The notes: generated by a model not told the origin, from the letters alone. A stretch of 64,000 nt of DNA from a virus (IMGVR_UViG_3300037089_000251:1-64000), one strand, 5' to 3'; counted from the first letter of the stretch, positions 54,681 to 60,389 are shown. Made by a program: numbers and translations.

Positions 54681-55268
54681 ATGAGCACCACCTACTACAA
54701 GTCCAAACGGGCATTTGACGTATCCCTCACTCTTTTGGCGATGCTGGCTGGCCTCCCCCTTTTCCTGGTAATCGCTGCCTCCATCTGGATGACCTCCAAG
54801 GGTCCCATCATCTTCCGGCAGAAGCGGGTGGGGTGGAAGGGCAGGGATTTCATGATGTACAAGTTTCGTACCATGAGGCCCGGAACGAGCAGGCGTCTTG
54901 ACCTCGTCACCAAGAACGACCCACGGGTTACGTGGGTGGGAAGGTTCCTCCGGGCGACCCACCTGGACGAGCTTCCTCAGCTTTTCAACGTCCTCAAGGG
55001 GGACATGAGCTTGGTTGGTCCCCGCCCCGAGGAGTACAATCTGGCACAGCACCTCTCCGAGAACATCCCCGGCTATACCGAGGCTCTCGACATGATGCCG
55101 GGTCTGACGGGTCTTTCGCAGCTTTGCGGCCGGGAAAAGGTAAATGCGCTGGGACGTAGGTTCGAGGTGAGGCTCCACAGGTGGTACAGGCGCAATAGAA
55201 GCTTCGCTTATGACGCCCTTTTGGTTCTGGCCACCGTCCCGCACGTGATTTTGCGCCGGGGCGTGTAA
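54681..55268 (+). CDS. Polyprenyl-phosphate sugar-1-phosphate transferase (WcaJ/WbaP-type catalytic domain)
   Basis: The 195-aa product fits the minimal monotopic bacterial sugar transferase: KRAFDVSLTLLAMLAGLPLF as the re-entrant helix, KGPIIFRQKRVGWKGRDF, KFRTM, then DELPQLFNVLKGDMSLVGPRPE with the catalytic Asp-Glu pair region and MPGLTGLSQLCGR. These enzymes attach the first sugar phosphate to undecaprenyl phosphate when making capsule, O-antigen or glycan. A start at 54681 is chosen; a TTG at 54648 is less likely. In a phage it may alter the host surface, blocking superinfection or adsorption. Confidence 0.88.
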   Translation: MSTTYYKSKRAFDVSLTLLAMLAGLPLFLVIAASIWMTSKGPIIFRQKRVGWKGRDFMMYKFRTMRPGTSRRLDLVTKNDPRVTWVGRFLRATHLDELPQLFNVLKGDMSLVGPRPEEYNLAQHLSENIPGYTEALDMMPGLTGLSQLCGREKVNALGRRFEVRLHRWYRRNRSFAYDALLVLATVPHVILRRGV

Positions 55269-55277
55269 AATAATTCC

Positions 55278-55306
55278 GAAAAACACGACTACCGGGAGTA
55301 TTATAT
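55278..55306 (+). promoter_or_regulatory. Promoter, rightward, near-identical to the one at 778
   Basis: GAAAAACACGACTACCGGG followed by AGTATTATAT; -10 TATTAT at 55299-55304. Only one base differs from the leftward copy over 29 nt. It is followed by a folded region and a terminator. Confidence 0.65.
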
Positions 55307-55310
55307 GAGT

Positions 55311-55588
55311 GGAGGGAATCACGGGACACCGAGACACCCTCCATATTATAGCCCACGACTCCTACATTCCCCGGCAAGACCGTGGATGGCACCAAGGGGG
55401 GTCGGAAATTCTGAGGGGGCGGACGCCCGGCGACTGCCCCCTCTTAGAGATTGCACCATGCTGATGAACGTCACCATGCCGCACACACAAACGCAGACCC
55501 AAATTAGGGCTGGCGGCGGAGCCTGCTCGGGATAATAAAATCCGAGCCGAGACTCTTCAGCCGCCCAAAAGGCGGCTTTCGTGTTTTT
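55311..55588 (+). ncRNA. Candidate structured non-coding RNA, about 280 nt
   Basis: The unit is bounded by a strong promoter (-10 at 55299) and a strong terminator (55560-55588). Within it are TGGAGGG/CCCTCCA (55310-55316 with 55337-55343), GACC/GGTC (55378 with 55400), GAGGGGGC/GCCCCCTC (55413-55420 with 55436-55443) and GCTCGG/CCGAGC (55525-55530 with 55542-55547). A 76-codon frame at 55305 is open but has no ribosome binding site and low-complexity content, so I favour RNA. Confidence 0.55.
55560..55588 (+). terminator. Rho-independent terminator, rightward
   Basis: GCCGCC (55560-55565), loop CAAAA, GGCGGC (55571-55576), then TTTCGTGTTTTT. It closes the short unit that begins at the promoter 55278. 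Confidence 0.85.
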
Positions 55589-55597
55589 AGGGGGGTT

Positions 55598-55810
55598 ATG
55601 GGCAGCGTGAGCTTGACCGAGGTTGACAGGAACGACCCTTGGGATGTATTCTTGGACAAGCACCTTCCCGAGAAGGAAGATACTCAGGAGGCAGGTGCTC
55701 CAAGGCGGGGCGGTATCCGCTTGGTAAAAAGCGGCGGCACCGGGATGCGGAGGCATGATGGCCAAGTTCGAGCAGCATTGCTTCGATTGCAAGGCTATCC
55801 TCGGCAATAG
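55598..55810 (+). CDS. Hypothetical protein (70 aa)
   Basis: ATG behind AGGGGGG. The acidic start (VSLTEVDRNDPWDVFLDKHL) looks like a real protein; the last 20 residues overlap the next gene in another frame and are basic. No family recognised. Confidence 0.55.
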   Translation: MGSVSLTEVDRNDPWDVFLDKHLPEKEDTQEAGAPRRGGIRLVKSGGTGMRRHDGQVRAALLRLQGYPRQ

Positions 55811-56123
55811 GCATGAGGAAGTCAATCGGTGGATGGACGGGCTGTTCTGGAAGAAGGGACCCGCCCACAGGCGCTTCCGGCACCACATGCACGGGGTCAG
55901 GAAGGCACAGGAGCTTTTCGGTCCCGAGGGAGCCAAGGCAGCCATCGTCCACATCGTCAGGGACATGGGTGCGGTGCCGAGGGAGAGGGACTACGACGAG
56001 GTACCGGAGGGGGTCACGATTTTCCCCACTTTCTGTGCCCCGCCGCTAGGCTTCGACCAGCACTTTGACATGTTTCAAGAGAAGACCGAGGAAGAGATTA
56101 AGAGGATTCTGGGGGAGACGTAA
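55755..56123 (+). CDS. Hypothetical protein (122 aa)
   Basis: Begins MMAKFEQHCFDCKAILGNRH with CxxC, then helical RFRHHMHGVRKAQELFGPEG and AAIVHIVRDMGAVP. This His-rich helical segment may bind metal. GGAGG precedes the two adjacent ATGs. It overlaps the previous gene by 56 nt. A phage family of unknown function. Confidence 0.7.
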   Translation: MMAKFEQHCFDCKAILGNRHEEVNRWMDGLFWKKGPAHRRFRHHMHGVRKAQELFGPEGAKAAIVHIVRDMGAVPRERDYDEVPEGVTIFPTFCAPPLGFDQHFDMFQEKTEEEIKRILGET

Positions 56124-56205
56124 GGGATAGACCATGGGGTTTCCGGGCAGTATTGAGCCGTGCAATGAGGCTCCATAGCCCCCTTTTCCTCCCCCATCAG
56201 GTTTT

Positions 56206-56281
56206 TGGCGGGTAGCTCATCTGGCAGAGCGCAGTCCTGATAAGACTGAGGTGATGGGTTCAACTCCCATACCGCCAACCA
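56206..56281 (+). tRNA. tRNA-Ile (anticodon GAT)
   Basis: 76-nt cloverleaf: acceptor TGGCGGG/ACCGCCA with one mismatch, D stem GCTC/GAGC, anticodon stem CAGTC/GACTG with loop CTGATAA, T arm ATGGG-TTCAACT-CCCAT, discriminator A, encoded CCA. It ends 4 nt before the ArfB-like start codon. Confidence 0.9.
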
Positions 56282-56285
56282 TATT

Positions 56286-56618
56286 ATGGAAAAACGGCTC
56301 CTGTTCTCGCTCACGAAGAGCGATTTCGACTTCGAGACGTTCTGTACGGGAGGCAAGGGAGGACAGCACCGCAATGCCAAGCAGAACGGGGTGCGCTGCA
56401 TCCATCCTCCGTCCGGGGCACGGGCGGAGCACCGTGACGGGCGGGACCAGTACCGTAACAAGCAGGAGGCTTTCCGCAAGTGCGTCGGGTCCCCGGAGTT
56501 CAAGGCATGGCACCGGCTGGAAGTGGCCAGAAGGCTGGGGCAGCTTGGTGACATCGAGCGCAGGGTAGATGAGATGATGCGCTCGGAGAACCTGAAGTTT
56601 GAGTTAGTGGAAGCATAG
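56286..56618 (+). CDS. ArfB/RF1-type peptidyl-tRNA hydrolase domain protein (110 aa)
   Basis: Carries the class I release-factor catalytic motif: FCTGGKGGQHRNAKQNGVRC with GGQ at residues 25-27, followed by a basic helix (RNKQEAFRKCVGSPEFKAWH). Only the catalytic domain is present, as in ArfB/YaeJ rescue factors; there is no codon-recognition domain. It would hydrolyse peptidyl-tRNA on stalled ribosomes. It begins 4 nt after tRNA-Ile with no ribosome binding site, and ends just before another tRNA, so it lies inside the tRNA array. Processing of the tRNA may set the mRNA 5' end. Confidence 0.88.
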   Translation: MEKRLLFSLTKSDFDFETFCTGGKGGQHRNAKQNGVRCIHPPSGARAEHRDGRDQYRNKQEAFRKCVGSPEFKAWHRLEVARRLGQLGDIERRVDEMMRSENLKFELVEA

Positions 56619-56624
56619 TTTTGT

Positions 56625-56699
56625 GGCACCGTCGTCCAGCGGCTAGGACCTCCGCCCGATTAGCGGAAGACCTCGGTTCGAGTCCGAGCGGGGCTACCA
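56625..56699 (+). tRNA. tRNA with apparent GAT anticodon, isotype uncertain
   Basis: 75 nt: acceptor GGCACCG/CGGGGCT (one A-G mismatch and a G-U first pair), D arm GTCC-AGCGGCTA-GGAC, anticodon stem TCCGC/GCGGA with loop CCGATTA, T arm CTCGG-TTCGAGT-CCGAG, encoded CCA. The scaffold looks like tRNA-Glu or Asp, but by alignment positions 34-36 are GAT and position 33 is C instead of the near-universal T. Identity needs experimental proof. Confidence 0.7.
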
Positions 56700-56702
56700 A
56701 GT

Positions 56703-56812
56703 TTGTGGGGCGGTAGGACTCCGCTTAATCGAGCGAGCCGAGGGAGTGACCCCGGCAGTGTCGTACCTTAAAGTGGCGTACACACGCAAGAATTCAATAG
56801 ACTCGCCCACAA
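56703..56812 (+). ncRNA. Folded spacer in the tRNA array, candidate RNA
   Basis: TTGTGGG (56703-56709) pairs with CCCACAA (56806-56812), extended by two more pairs across one bulged base. ACTCC/GGAGT pair inside. The 169-nt spacer 56700-56868 has no ORF with a ribosome binding site. A second hairpin AGG-T-CGCC/GGCG-T-CCT lies at 56846-56865. It may be a structured RNA or a processing spacer. Confidence 0.35.
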
Positions 56813-56868
56813 GGTTTAGCTCGCCTGCCATGCGCAGGAGGAGTTGAGGTCGCCTTAGGCGTCCTTTG

Positions 56869-56944
56869 GCCGGTGTAGTTCAGTTGGCAGAACGCACGCC
56901 TCGTAAGCGTGAAGTCGCAGGTTCGATGCCTGTCACCGGCTCCA
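56869..56944 (+). tRNA. tRNA-Thr (anticodon CGT)
   Basis: 76 nt: acceptor GCCGGTG/CACCGGC, anticodon stem CACGC/GCGTG with loop CTCGTAA, T arm GCAGG-TTCGATG-CCTGT, discriminator T, encoded CCA. Confidence 0.93.
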
Positions 56945-56950
56945 TTTTCT

Positions 56951-57025
56951 GCTGCCGTATCACAGTGGTAGTGAGCCTGCTTGGTAAGCAGGAGGTCGCT
57001 GGTTCGAGTCCAGCCGGTAGCTCCA
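56951..57025 (+). tRNA. tRNA-Thr (anticodon GGT), first copy
   Basis: 75 nt: acceptor GCTGCCG/CGGTAGC, anticodon stem CCTGC/GCAGG with loop TTGGTAA, T arm GCTGG-TTCGAGT-CCAGC, discriminator T, encoded CCA. Confidence 0.93.
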
Positions 57026-57031
57026 TTTTAA

Positions 57032-57106
57032 GCCTTCGTAGCTCAGTGGCAGAGCGCTTCCTTGGTAAGGAAGAGGTCGTGGGTTCGATTCCCACCTTCG
57101 GCTCCA
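57032..57106 (+). tRNA. tRNA-Thr (anticodon GGT), second copy with mismatched acceptor
   Basis: 75 nt: anticodon stem CTTCC/GGAAG with loop TTGGTAA, T arm GTGGG-TTCGATT-CCCAC, discriminator T, encoded CCA. The acceptor GCCTTCG/CTTCGGC pairs only at the outer three positions and the last. It may be a decaying duplicate or one that needs RNA editing. Confidence 0.75.
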
Positions 57107-57110
57107 TTTG

Positions 57111-57185
57111 GTCGGTGTAGCTCAGTTGCAGAGCGCCGGTCCCGTAAACCGGAGGTCGGGGGTTCAAAACCCCTCATCGGCTCCA
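57111..57185 (+). tRNA. tRNA-Thr (anticodon CGT), second copy
   Basis: 75 nt: acceptor GTCGGTG/CATCGGC, anticodon stem CCGGT/ACCGG with loop CCCGTAA, T arm GGGGG-TTCAAAA-CCCCT, discriminator T, encoded CCA. Position 33 is C where T is expected. Confidence 0.8.
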
Positions 57186-57198
57186 TCTTGAGGTTATC

Positions 57199-57408
57199 AT
57201 GTGGCGTCAGGGAAGATTTCGGAAGACGAACGATGGCCAAGCCCCACGCTTCACCTATATGATATGCTGGGTGGAGGACAGGGCAGCCCTGAAGGTCGGG
57301 AAGTTCGTTAACTTCAAGGATGTCGAGGGTCTGTGGGAGGTCACTTGGCTATCGACCATAACCAGCAAGACCCGCCCCCGTCAGACCTGGCATGTCGGGG
57401 GACTATAA
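57199..57408 (+). CDS. Hypothetical small protein inside the tRNA array (69 aa)
   Basis: Starts MWRQGRFRKTNDGQAPRFTY, then ICWVEDRAALKVGKFVNFKD and WEVTWLST: a small beta-rich, Trp-rich, basic protein. A weak GAGGTTAT precedes the ATG. It fills the space between tRNA-Thr(CGT) and tRNA-Thr(TGT). No family recognised. Confidence 0.6.
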   Translation: MWRQGRFRKTNDGQAPRFTYMICWVEDRAALKVGKFVNFKDVEGLWEVTWLSTITSKTRPRQTWHVGGL

Positions 57409-57412
57409 GTTT

Positions 57413-57497
57413 GCTACCGTGGCTCAGCGGCGACAGCACCGGTTTTGTAAACCGGCAGAGAAATCTCACAGCGGTTCGAGTCCGCTCGGTAGCTCCA
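57413..57497 (+). tRNA. tRNA with TGT (Thr) anticodon and a long variable arm
   Basis: 85 nt: acceptor GCTACCG/CGGTAGC, short D stem GCT/AGC, anticodon stem CCGGT/ACCGG with loop TTTGTAA, a variable arm with GAGA/TCTC, T arm GCGGTTCGAGTCCGC, discriminator T, encoded CCA. Long variable arms belong to Ser, Leu and bacterial Tyr tRNAs, so a threonine anticodon on this body is unusual. Confidence 0.85.
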
Positions 57498-57502
57498 GTT
57501 TG

Positions 57503-57542
57503 TGGTTGCCATCTGCATGGTTTATGATGCGTCTGGCAACCA
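57503..57542 (+). other. Two-tier hairpin between tRNAs
   Basis: TGGTTGCC (57503-57510) pairs with GGCAACCA (57535-57542), and GCAT/ATGC pair inside across a symmetric 4-nt internal loop. No U tract follows. It may guide tRNA processing or be a small RNA. Confidence 0.35.
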
Positions 57543-57553
57543 AGTAAGGTTGT

Positions 57554-57629
57554 TCCGGGGTCACTTCTAACGGTAGGAAACTGGGCTTTGAACCCAGGAA
57601 TGGGGGTTCGACTCCCTCCCCCGGAACCA
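57554..57629 (+). tRNA. tRNA-Gln (anticodon TTG), first copy
   Basis: 76 nt: acceptor TCCGGGG/CCCCGGA, anticodon stem CTGGG/CCCAG with loop CTTTGAA, T arm GGGGG-TTCGACT-CCCTC, discriminator A, encoded CCA. The T1-A72 first pair is typical of glutamine tRNAs. Confidence 0.9.
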
Positions 57630-57636
57630 AGATTGT

Positions 57637-57710
57637 TCCAGAGTCGTCTAACGTAGGATGCCGCTCTTTGAAAGCGTGCGATGGGGGTTCGATTCCACCC
57701 TCTGGAACCA
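57637..57710 (+). tRNA. tRNA-Gln (anticodon TTG), second copy
   Basis: 74 nt: acceptor TCCAGAG/CTCTGGA, anticodon stem CCGCT/AGCGT (four of five pairs) with loop CTTTGAA, T stem with one mismatch, discriminator A, encoded CCA. Last gene of the array. Confidence 0.85.
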
Positions 57711-57732
57711 AAGTTAAAGTCCATTATACGAC

Positions 57733-57776
57733 ACCTTAAGTTTTCCCGAAAAATCAGTTCTGGCCACGGTATTATG
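57733..57776 (+). promoter_or_regulatory. Promoter, rightward, upstream of RNA element 1
   Basis: CCCGAAAAATCAGTTCTGGC, then CACGGTATTATGAC; -10 TATTAT at 57770-57775. The predicted transcription start (about 57782) is 3-5 nt before RNA element 1. Confidence 0.6.
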
Positions 57777-57785
57777 ACTTGCAGT

Positions 57786-57856
57786 GCTGAGGCTATGGGG
57801 GCGCTTCCTTCTAAATTGACTCATACTCAAACCCTAGCTCCCCCGGTTTCCTCAGC
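57786..57856 (+). ncRNA. Repeated structured RNA element, copy 1
   Basis: Lower stem GCTGAGG/CCTCAGC (57786-57792 with 57850-57856); internal loop CTAT (57793-57796) opposite GGTTT (57845-57849); second stem GGGGG/CCCCC (57797-57801 with 57840-57844); loop begins CG then CTTCCTTCTA (57804-57813). Copies 2 and 3 keep this layout with different stem sequences. Confidence 0.65.
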
Positions 57857-57864
57857 GTAATTTT

Positions 57865-57888
57865 TGGATTTACCCGGTATTCTATAAG
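57865..57888 (+). promoter_or_regulatory. Promoter-like sequence between RNA elements 1 and 2
   Basis: TTGGATTTACCCGGTATTCT, then ATAAG. It matches the GGTAT(T/A)CTAT form of the window's promoter motif. The predicted start of transcription falls 1-3 nt before RNA element 2. Confidence 0.45.
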
Positions 57889-57892
57889 TGGT

Positions 57893-57955
57893 GGCTGGCT
57901 ATGGGGGCGCTTCCTTCTATTCCTTTGGCGAAAATAGCTCTCCTGATTTCCAGCC
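57893..57955 (+). ncRNA. Repeated structured RNA element, copy 2
   Basis: Lower stem GGCTGG/CCAGCC (57893-57898 with 57950-57955); internal loop CTAT opposite TGATTT; second stem GGGGG/CTCTCC with wobble pairs (57903-57907 with 57938-57943); loop with CTTCCTTCTA at 57910-57919. The 21-nt segment from CTAT to CTTCCTTCTA is identical in copy 1. Confidence 0.65.
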
Positions 57956-58012
57956 CCGTTCTCATCCCAGTTCCTAGTGATTAGTCCGCATCAAGGTCAC
58001 GGTTGCTACAGC

Positions 58013-58045
58013 CGAGGCATAGCCTCGTGCCCGAGGAGGCTGAAA
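58013..58045 (+). promoter_or_regulatory. Two mutually exclusive hairpins at the TerD-gene ribosome binding site
   Basis: CGAGGC (58013-58018) pairs with GCCTCG (58022-58027). The same CCTCG (58023-58027) can instead pair with CGAGG (58032-58036), which is part of the ribosome binding sequence GAGGAGG (58033-58039). The first fold frees it and the second hides it, as in translational switches. Confidence 0.45.
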
Positions 58046-60238
58046 ATGGAGAACAAGAAGCTGAACACCATACTGATTCGCCGCAAGGGACTCGTGTTGG
58101 TCCCGGATGCGACTACGCCGTTCCCCACTGGGGCTGATGCCGTCGTTCATCGTGACCGCATGAAGACCCTTCTCGCCACCTTCAACCGGAACCTTCAGGA
58201 CATCGGCTACACCCTGTCGGCGAAGCTCATCAAGGCACTCTGCCTTGCGGACGAGCGCTATGCCCTCAACACCATGAAGTCCATCCTTGAAATCGTCAAG
58301 GAACTCGGCGGCGTCAAGCACTATTACCCGATGTACCCGAACTTCCCCGAGCAGGTCATCCAGATGGAGGAGGCGGAGCTTTACCTGAACGCCGTCTTCC
58401 ACTACTTCTCCGACTGGCTCGCCGATATCTCGGGCGACCGGGACTACATCTGGATGCCCCGCTACCACAAGGACCACCGGGAGCCGCTGCACGAGAAGGT
58501 CAAGCTGCGTGTGCTCGACCTCGGCACCGAAGATTATGTGAACACCCTGGCGACCCAGCTTGCCACCGCCAATACCTCCCTGTCGCCGACCGACAAGGCA
58601 GACCTGGCAGTCCTCATCGCCGATTTCAGGAAGCTGCCGGAAGGCATCCCCAACAAGGAGAACCTTGCCTTCGTGGCTTCCGTCCTGTTCCAGAGGGTGG
58701 AGGACCTGACCCCGTACTTCAAGACCGCCACCGATGTCCTTCGGCTCGCCACGGCGCTGAGCGAGGGGGACGTGTCCCTTGCCGCCCCGTCGAAGTTCCG
58801 CAAGTTCAAGAGGGTCGAACGGCGCAGGCTGCTTGACCTGATTGACCACTGCGGCAACCTTCAGGAGGACATGCTGCGCTTCGAGGGACGGTGGGTGAAG
58901 CTCTCCGAGCGCCTGCACCCCGGCGACTACTGGGACAAGTACCAGAAGGCGTTCTCGGCGATTCAGGCCATCCGCAACGGGCACACCGACCAGACCTTCC
59001 GCTCCAAGGTGGAGGAGGCTGTCCGGGGCGGGAAGGTTAAGGCTGCCGTCGAGCTTCTGGGGGACCGCCCCGGCGAGTTCGGCCGCCGTCTCGACCACTT
59101 GGTTCGGAAGGCCCGCACCAAGGATGCCAAGGTTGCGGCCATCCAGGGATTCCTTGACGTTGCGTCCGTCGCCTCGACCCCCGTGCTGCTCCAGATGATG
59201 GCGCACTTCGACCACCGTCAGGACGGAACGGACAGGACCATCTTCCCCAAGGGGAACGTGGCCAAGGTCATGAGCATCGACCCTCTCCCGGAGATGGACG
59301 GGGAGCTTTCCAAGCTGGTGTCCCGTGGCATCCGCCGTGTCCTCCGCAAGCGGTTCAGCGAGCTACCGGAGCTTGGGAACGTATACCTCGACCCGGCGCT
59401 CAAGGACTACCTGCTCCCTTTCAGCCAGAGGAGCGCCTCGAAGGCATTGAGGACGCTCGTCCGGGGCAGCCACATCCCGTTCGGATTTTCGGACAAGAAC
59501 ACCATCCGCCTGTTCATCTGGTGGAAGGAGCCGAAGGGGGGGTTGCAGGGGGAGTGGTCCGACCGTGTGGACCTCGACCTGTCGGCGGTCGCCTATGCCG
59601 ATGGCTGGAGGAACTTGGGTGCGGTCGCCTACTACGACTTGCGGAACGACTATGCCCGGCACTCCGGGGACATCACGTCCGCCCCGAAGGGAGCGAGCGA
59701 GTTCATTGACATCGACATCAACAAGGCGCTTGCGGCCGGTGTCCGCTACATCGTCATGAGCGTCAACAGCTACACCGAGCAGAACCTCTGTGACCTTCCT
59801 GAGTGCTATGCCGGTTGGATGCTCCGGGAGAAGCCGCAGTCCGGGGAGGTCTATGACCCTCGTACCCTTGAGGACAAGGTTGACCTCGCCATGCAGGCGA
59901 CGGCGGGAATCCCGCTCATCGCCGACCTGGTGGAGCGCAAGCTCATCTGGTGCGATGCCGCCATGTCGGTAAACCGCTACCGCTGGAACAATGTCGAGAG
60001 CAACAAGGGGACCATCGAGCTTCTCGGCAAGGCTCTGGAGAATGTCACCAAGCCGAGCATCTACGACCTGCTCTACCTGCACGCCAAGGCCCGTGGGACG
60101 CTCGTGGAAGACCGTAAGAAGGCGGATGTGGAGTTCTCCGTCGCCAAGGGCACCCAGTATGACCTTGAGAGGCTTGCCTCCGAGTTCATGGCGGATGCCC
60201 CCAAGGCGATGCCGAAGGCACACACCGCAGCGGCGTAA
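58046..60238 (+). CDS. TerD-domain protein with long helical N-terminal region (730 aa)
   Basis: Start ATG at 58046 behind GAGGAGG. Residues 487-600 read as a TerD domain: TIRLFIWWKEPKGGL, DRVDLDLSAVAYADGWRN, YARHSGDITSAPKGASEFID, and IVMSVNSYT, including the typical HSGD motif. TerD domains bind calcium and occur in tellurite and phage-stress systems. Residues 1-480 are almost all helical (KTLLATFNRNLQDIGYTLSA, VERRRLLDLIDHCGNLQEDM), in HEAT-like fashion; a relation to the RNA-binding TROVE/Ro60 helical ring is possible but unproven. No metal-binding vWA domain is seen. The gene lies alone between RNA elements and a terminator. Confidence 0.75.
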   Translation: MENKKLNTILIRRKGLVLVPDATTPFPTGADAVVHRDRMKTLLATFNRNLQDIGYTLSAKLIKALCLADERYALNTMKSILEIVKELGGVKHYYPMYPNFPEQVIQMEEAELYLNAVFHYFSDWLADISGDRDYIWMPRYHKDHREPLHEKVKLRVLDLGTEDYVNTLATQLATANTSLSPTDKADLAVLIADFRKLPEGIPNKENLAFVASVLFQRVEDLTPYFKTATDVLRLATALSEGDVSLAAPSKFRKFKRVERRRLLDLIDHCGNLQEDMLRFEGRWVKLSERLHPGDYWDKYQKAFSAIQAIRNGHTDQTFRSKVEEAVRGGKVKAAVELLGDRPGEFGRRLDHLVRKARTKDAKVAAIQGFLDVASVASTPVLLQMMAHFDHRQDGTDRTIFPKGNVAKVMSIDPLPEMDGELSKLVSRGIRRVLRKRFSELPELGNVYLDPALKDYLLPFSQRSASKALRTLVRGSHIPFGFSDKNTIRLFIWWKEPKGGLQGEWSDRVDLDLSAVAYADGWRNLGAVAYYDLRNDYARHSGDITSAPKGASEFIDIDINKALAAGVRYIVMSVNSYTEQNLCDLPECYAGWMLREKPQSGEVYDPRTLEDKVDLAMQATAGIPLIADLVERKLIWCDAAMSVNRYRWNNVESNKGTIELLGKALENVTKPSIYDLLYLHAKARGTLVEDRKKADVEFSVAKGTQYDLERLASEFMADAPKAMPKAHTAAA

Positions 60239-60244
60239 AGCTTA

Positions 60245-60321
60245 GCTGGCTAATCTGGACCCTTCCTTCTATACTTTGAGAGCCGAAAGGCTCCCGCCAA
60301 ACAGGTTCCGGGGTTTCCAGC
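60245..60321 (+). ncRNA. Repeated structured RNA element, copy 3
   Basis: Lower stem GCTGG/CCAGC (60245-60249 with 60317-60321); internal loop CTAAT opposite GGTTT (60312-60316); second stem CTGGACC/GGTTCCGG with one bulge (60255-60261 with 60304-60311); loop starting CTTCCTTCTA (60262-60271), with an extra GAGCC-GAAA-GGCTC hairpin. It begins 6 nt after the TerD-gene stop codon. Confidence 0.6.
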
Positions 60322-60328
60322 GGATACT

Positions 60329-60389
60329 AGAGGGTGGCTCAAGGGGTATCATTAAATTGAAAACCCCATCGGCTGCCCTCTTTTATTTT
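60329..60389 (+). terminator. Rho-independent terminator closing the TerD unit
   Basis: AGAGGGTGGC (60329-60338) pairs with GCTGCCCTCT (60372-60381, two wobble pairs), with an inner GGGGT/ACCCC stem, followed by TTTTATTTTA. Confidence 0.8.

Noticed and set aside
55305-55535. 76-codon ORF in the promoter-terminator unit
   Set aside because: No ribosome binding site, start at or before the first transcribed base, and Pro/Arg/Gly-rich low-complexity content. Treated as non-coding RNA instead.
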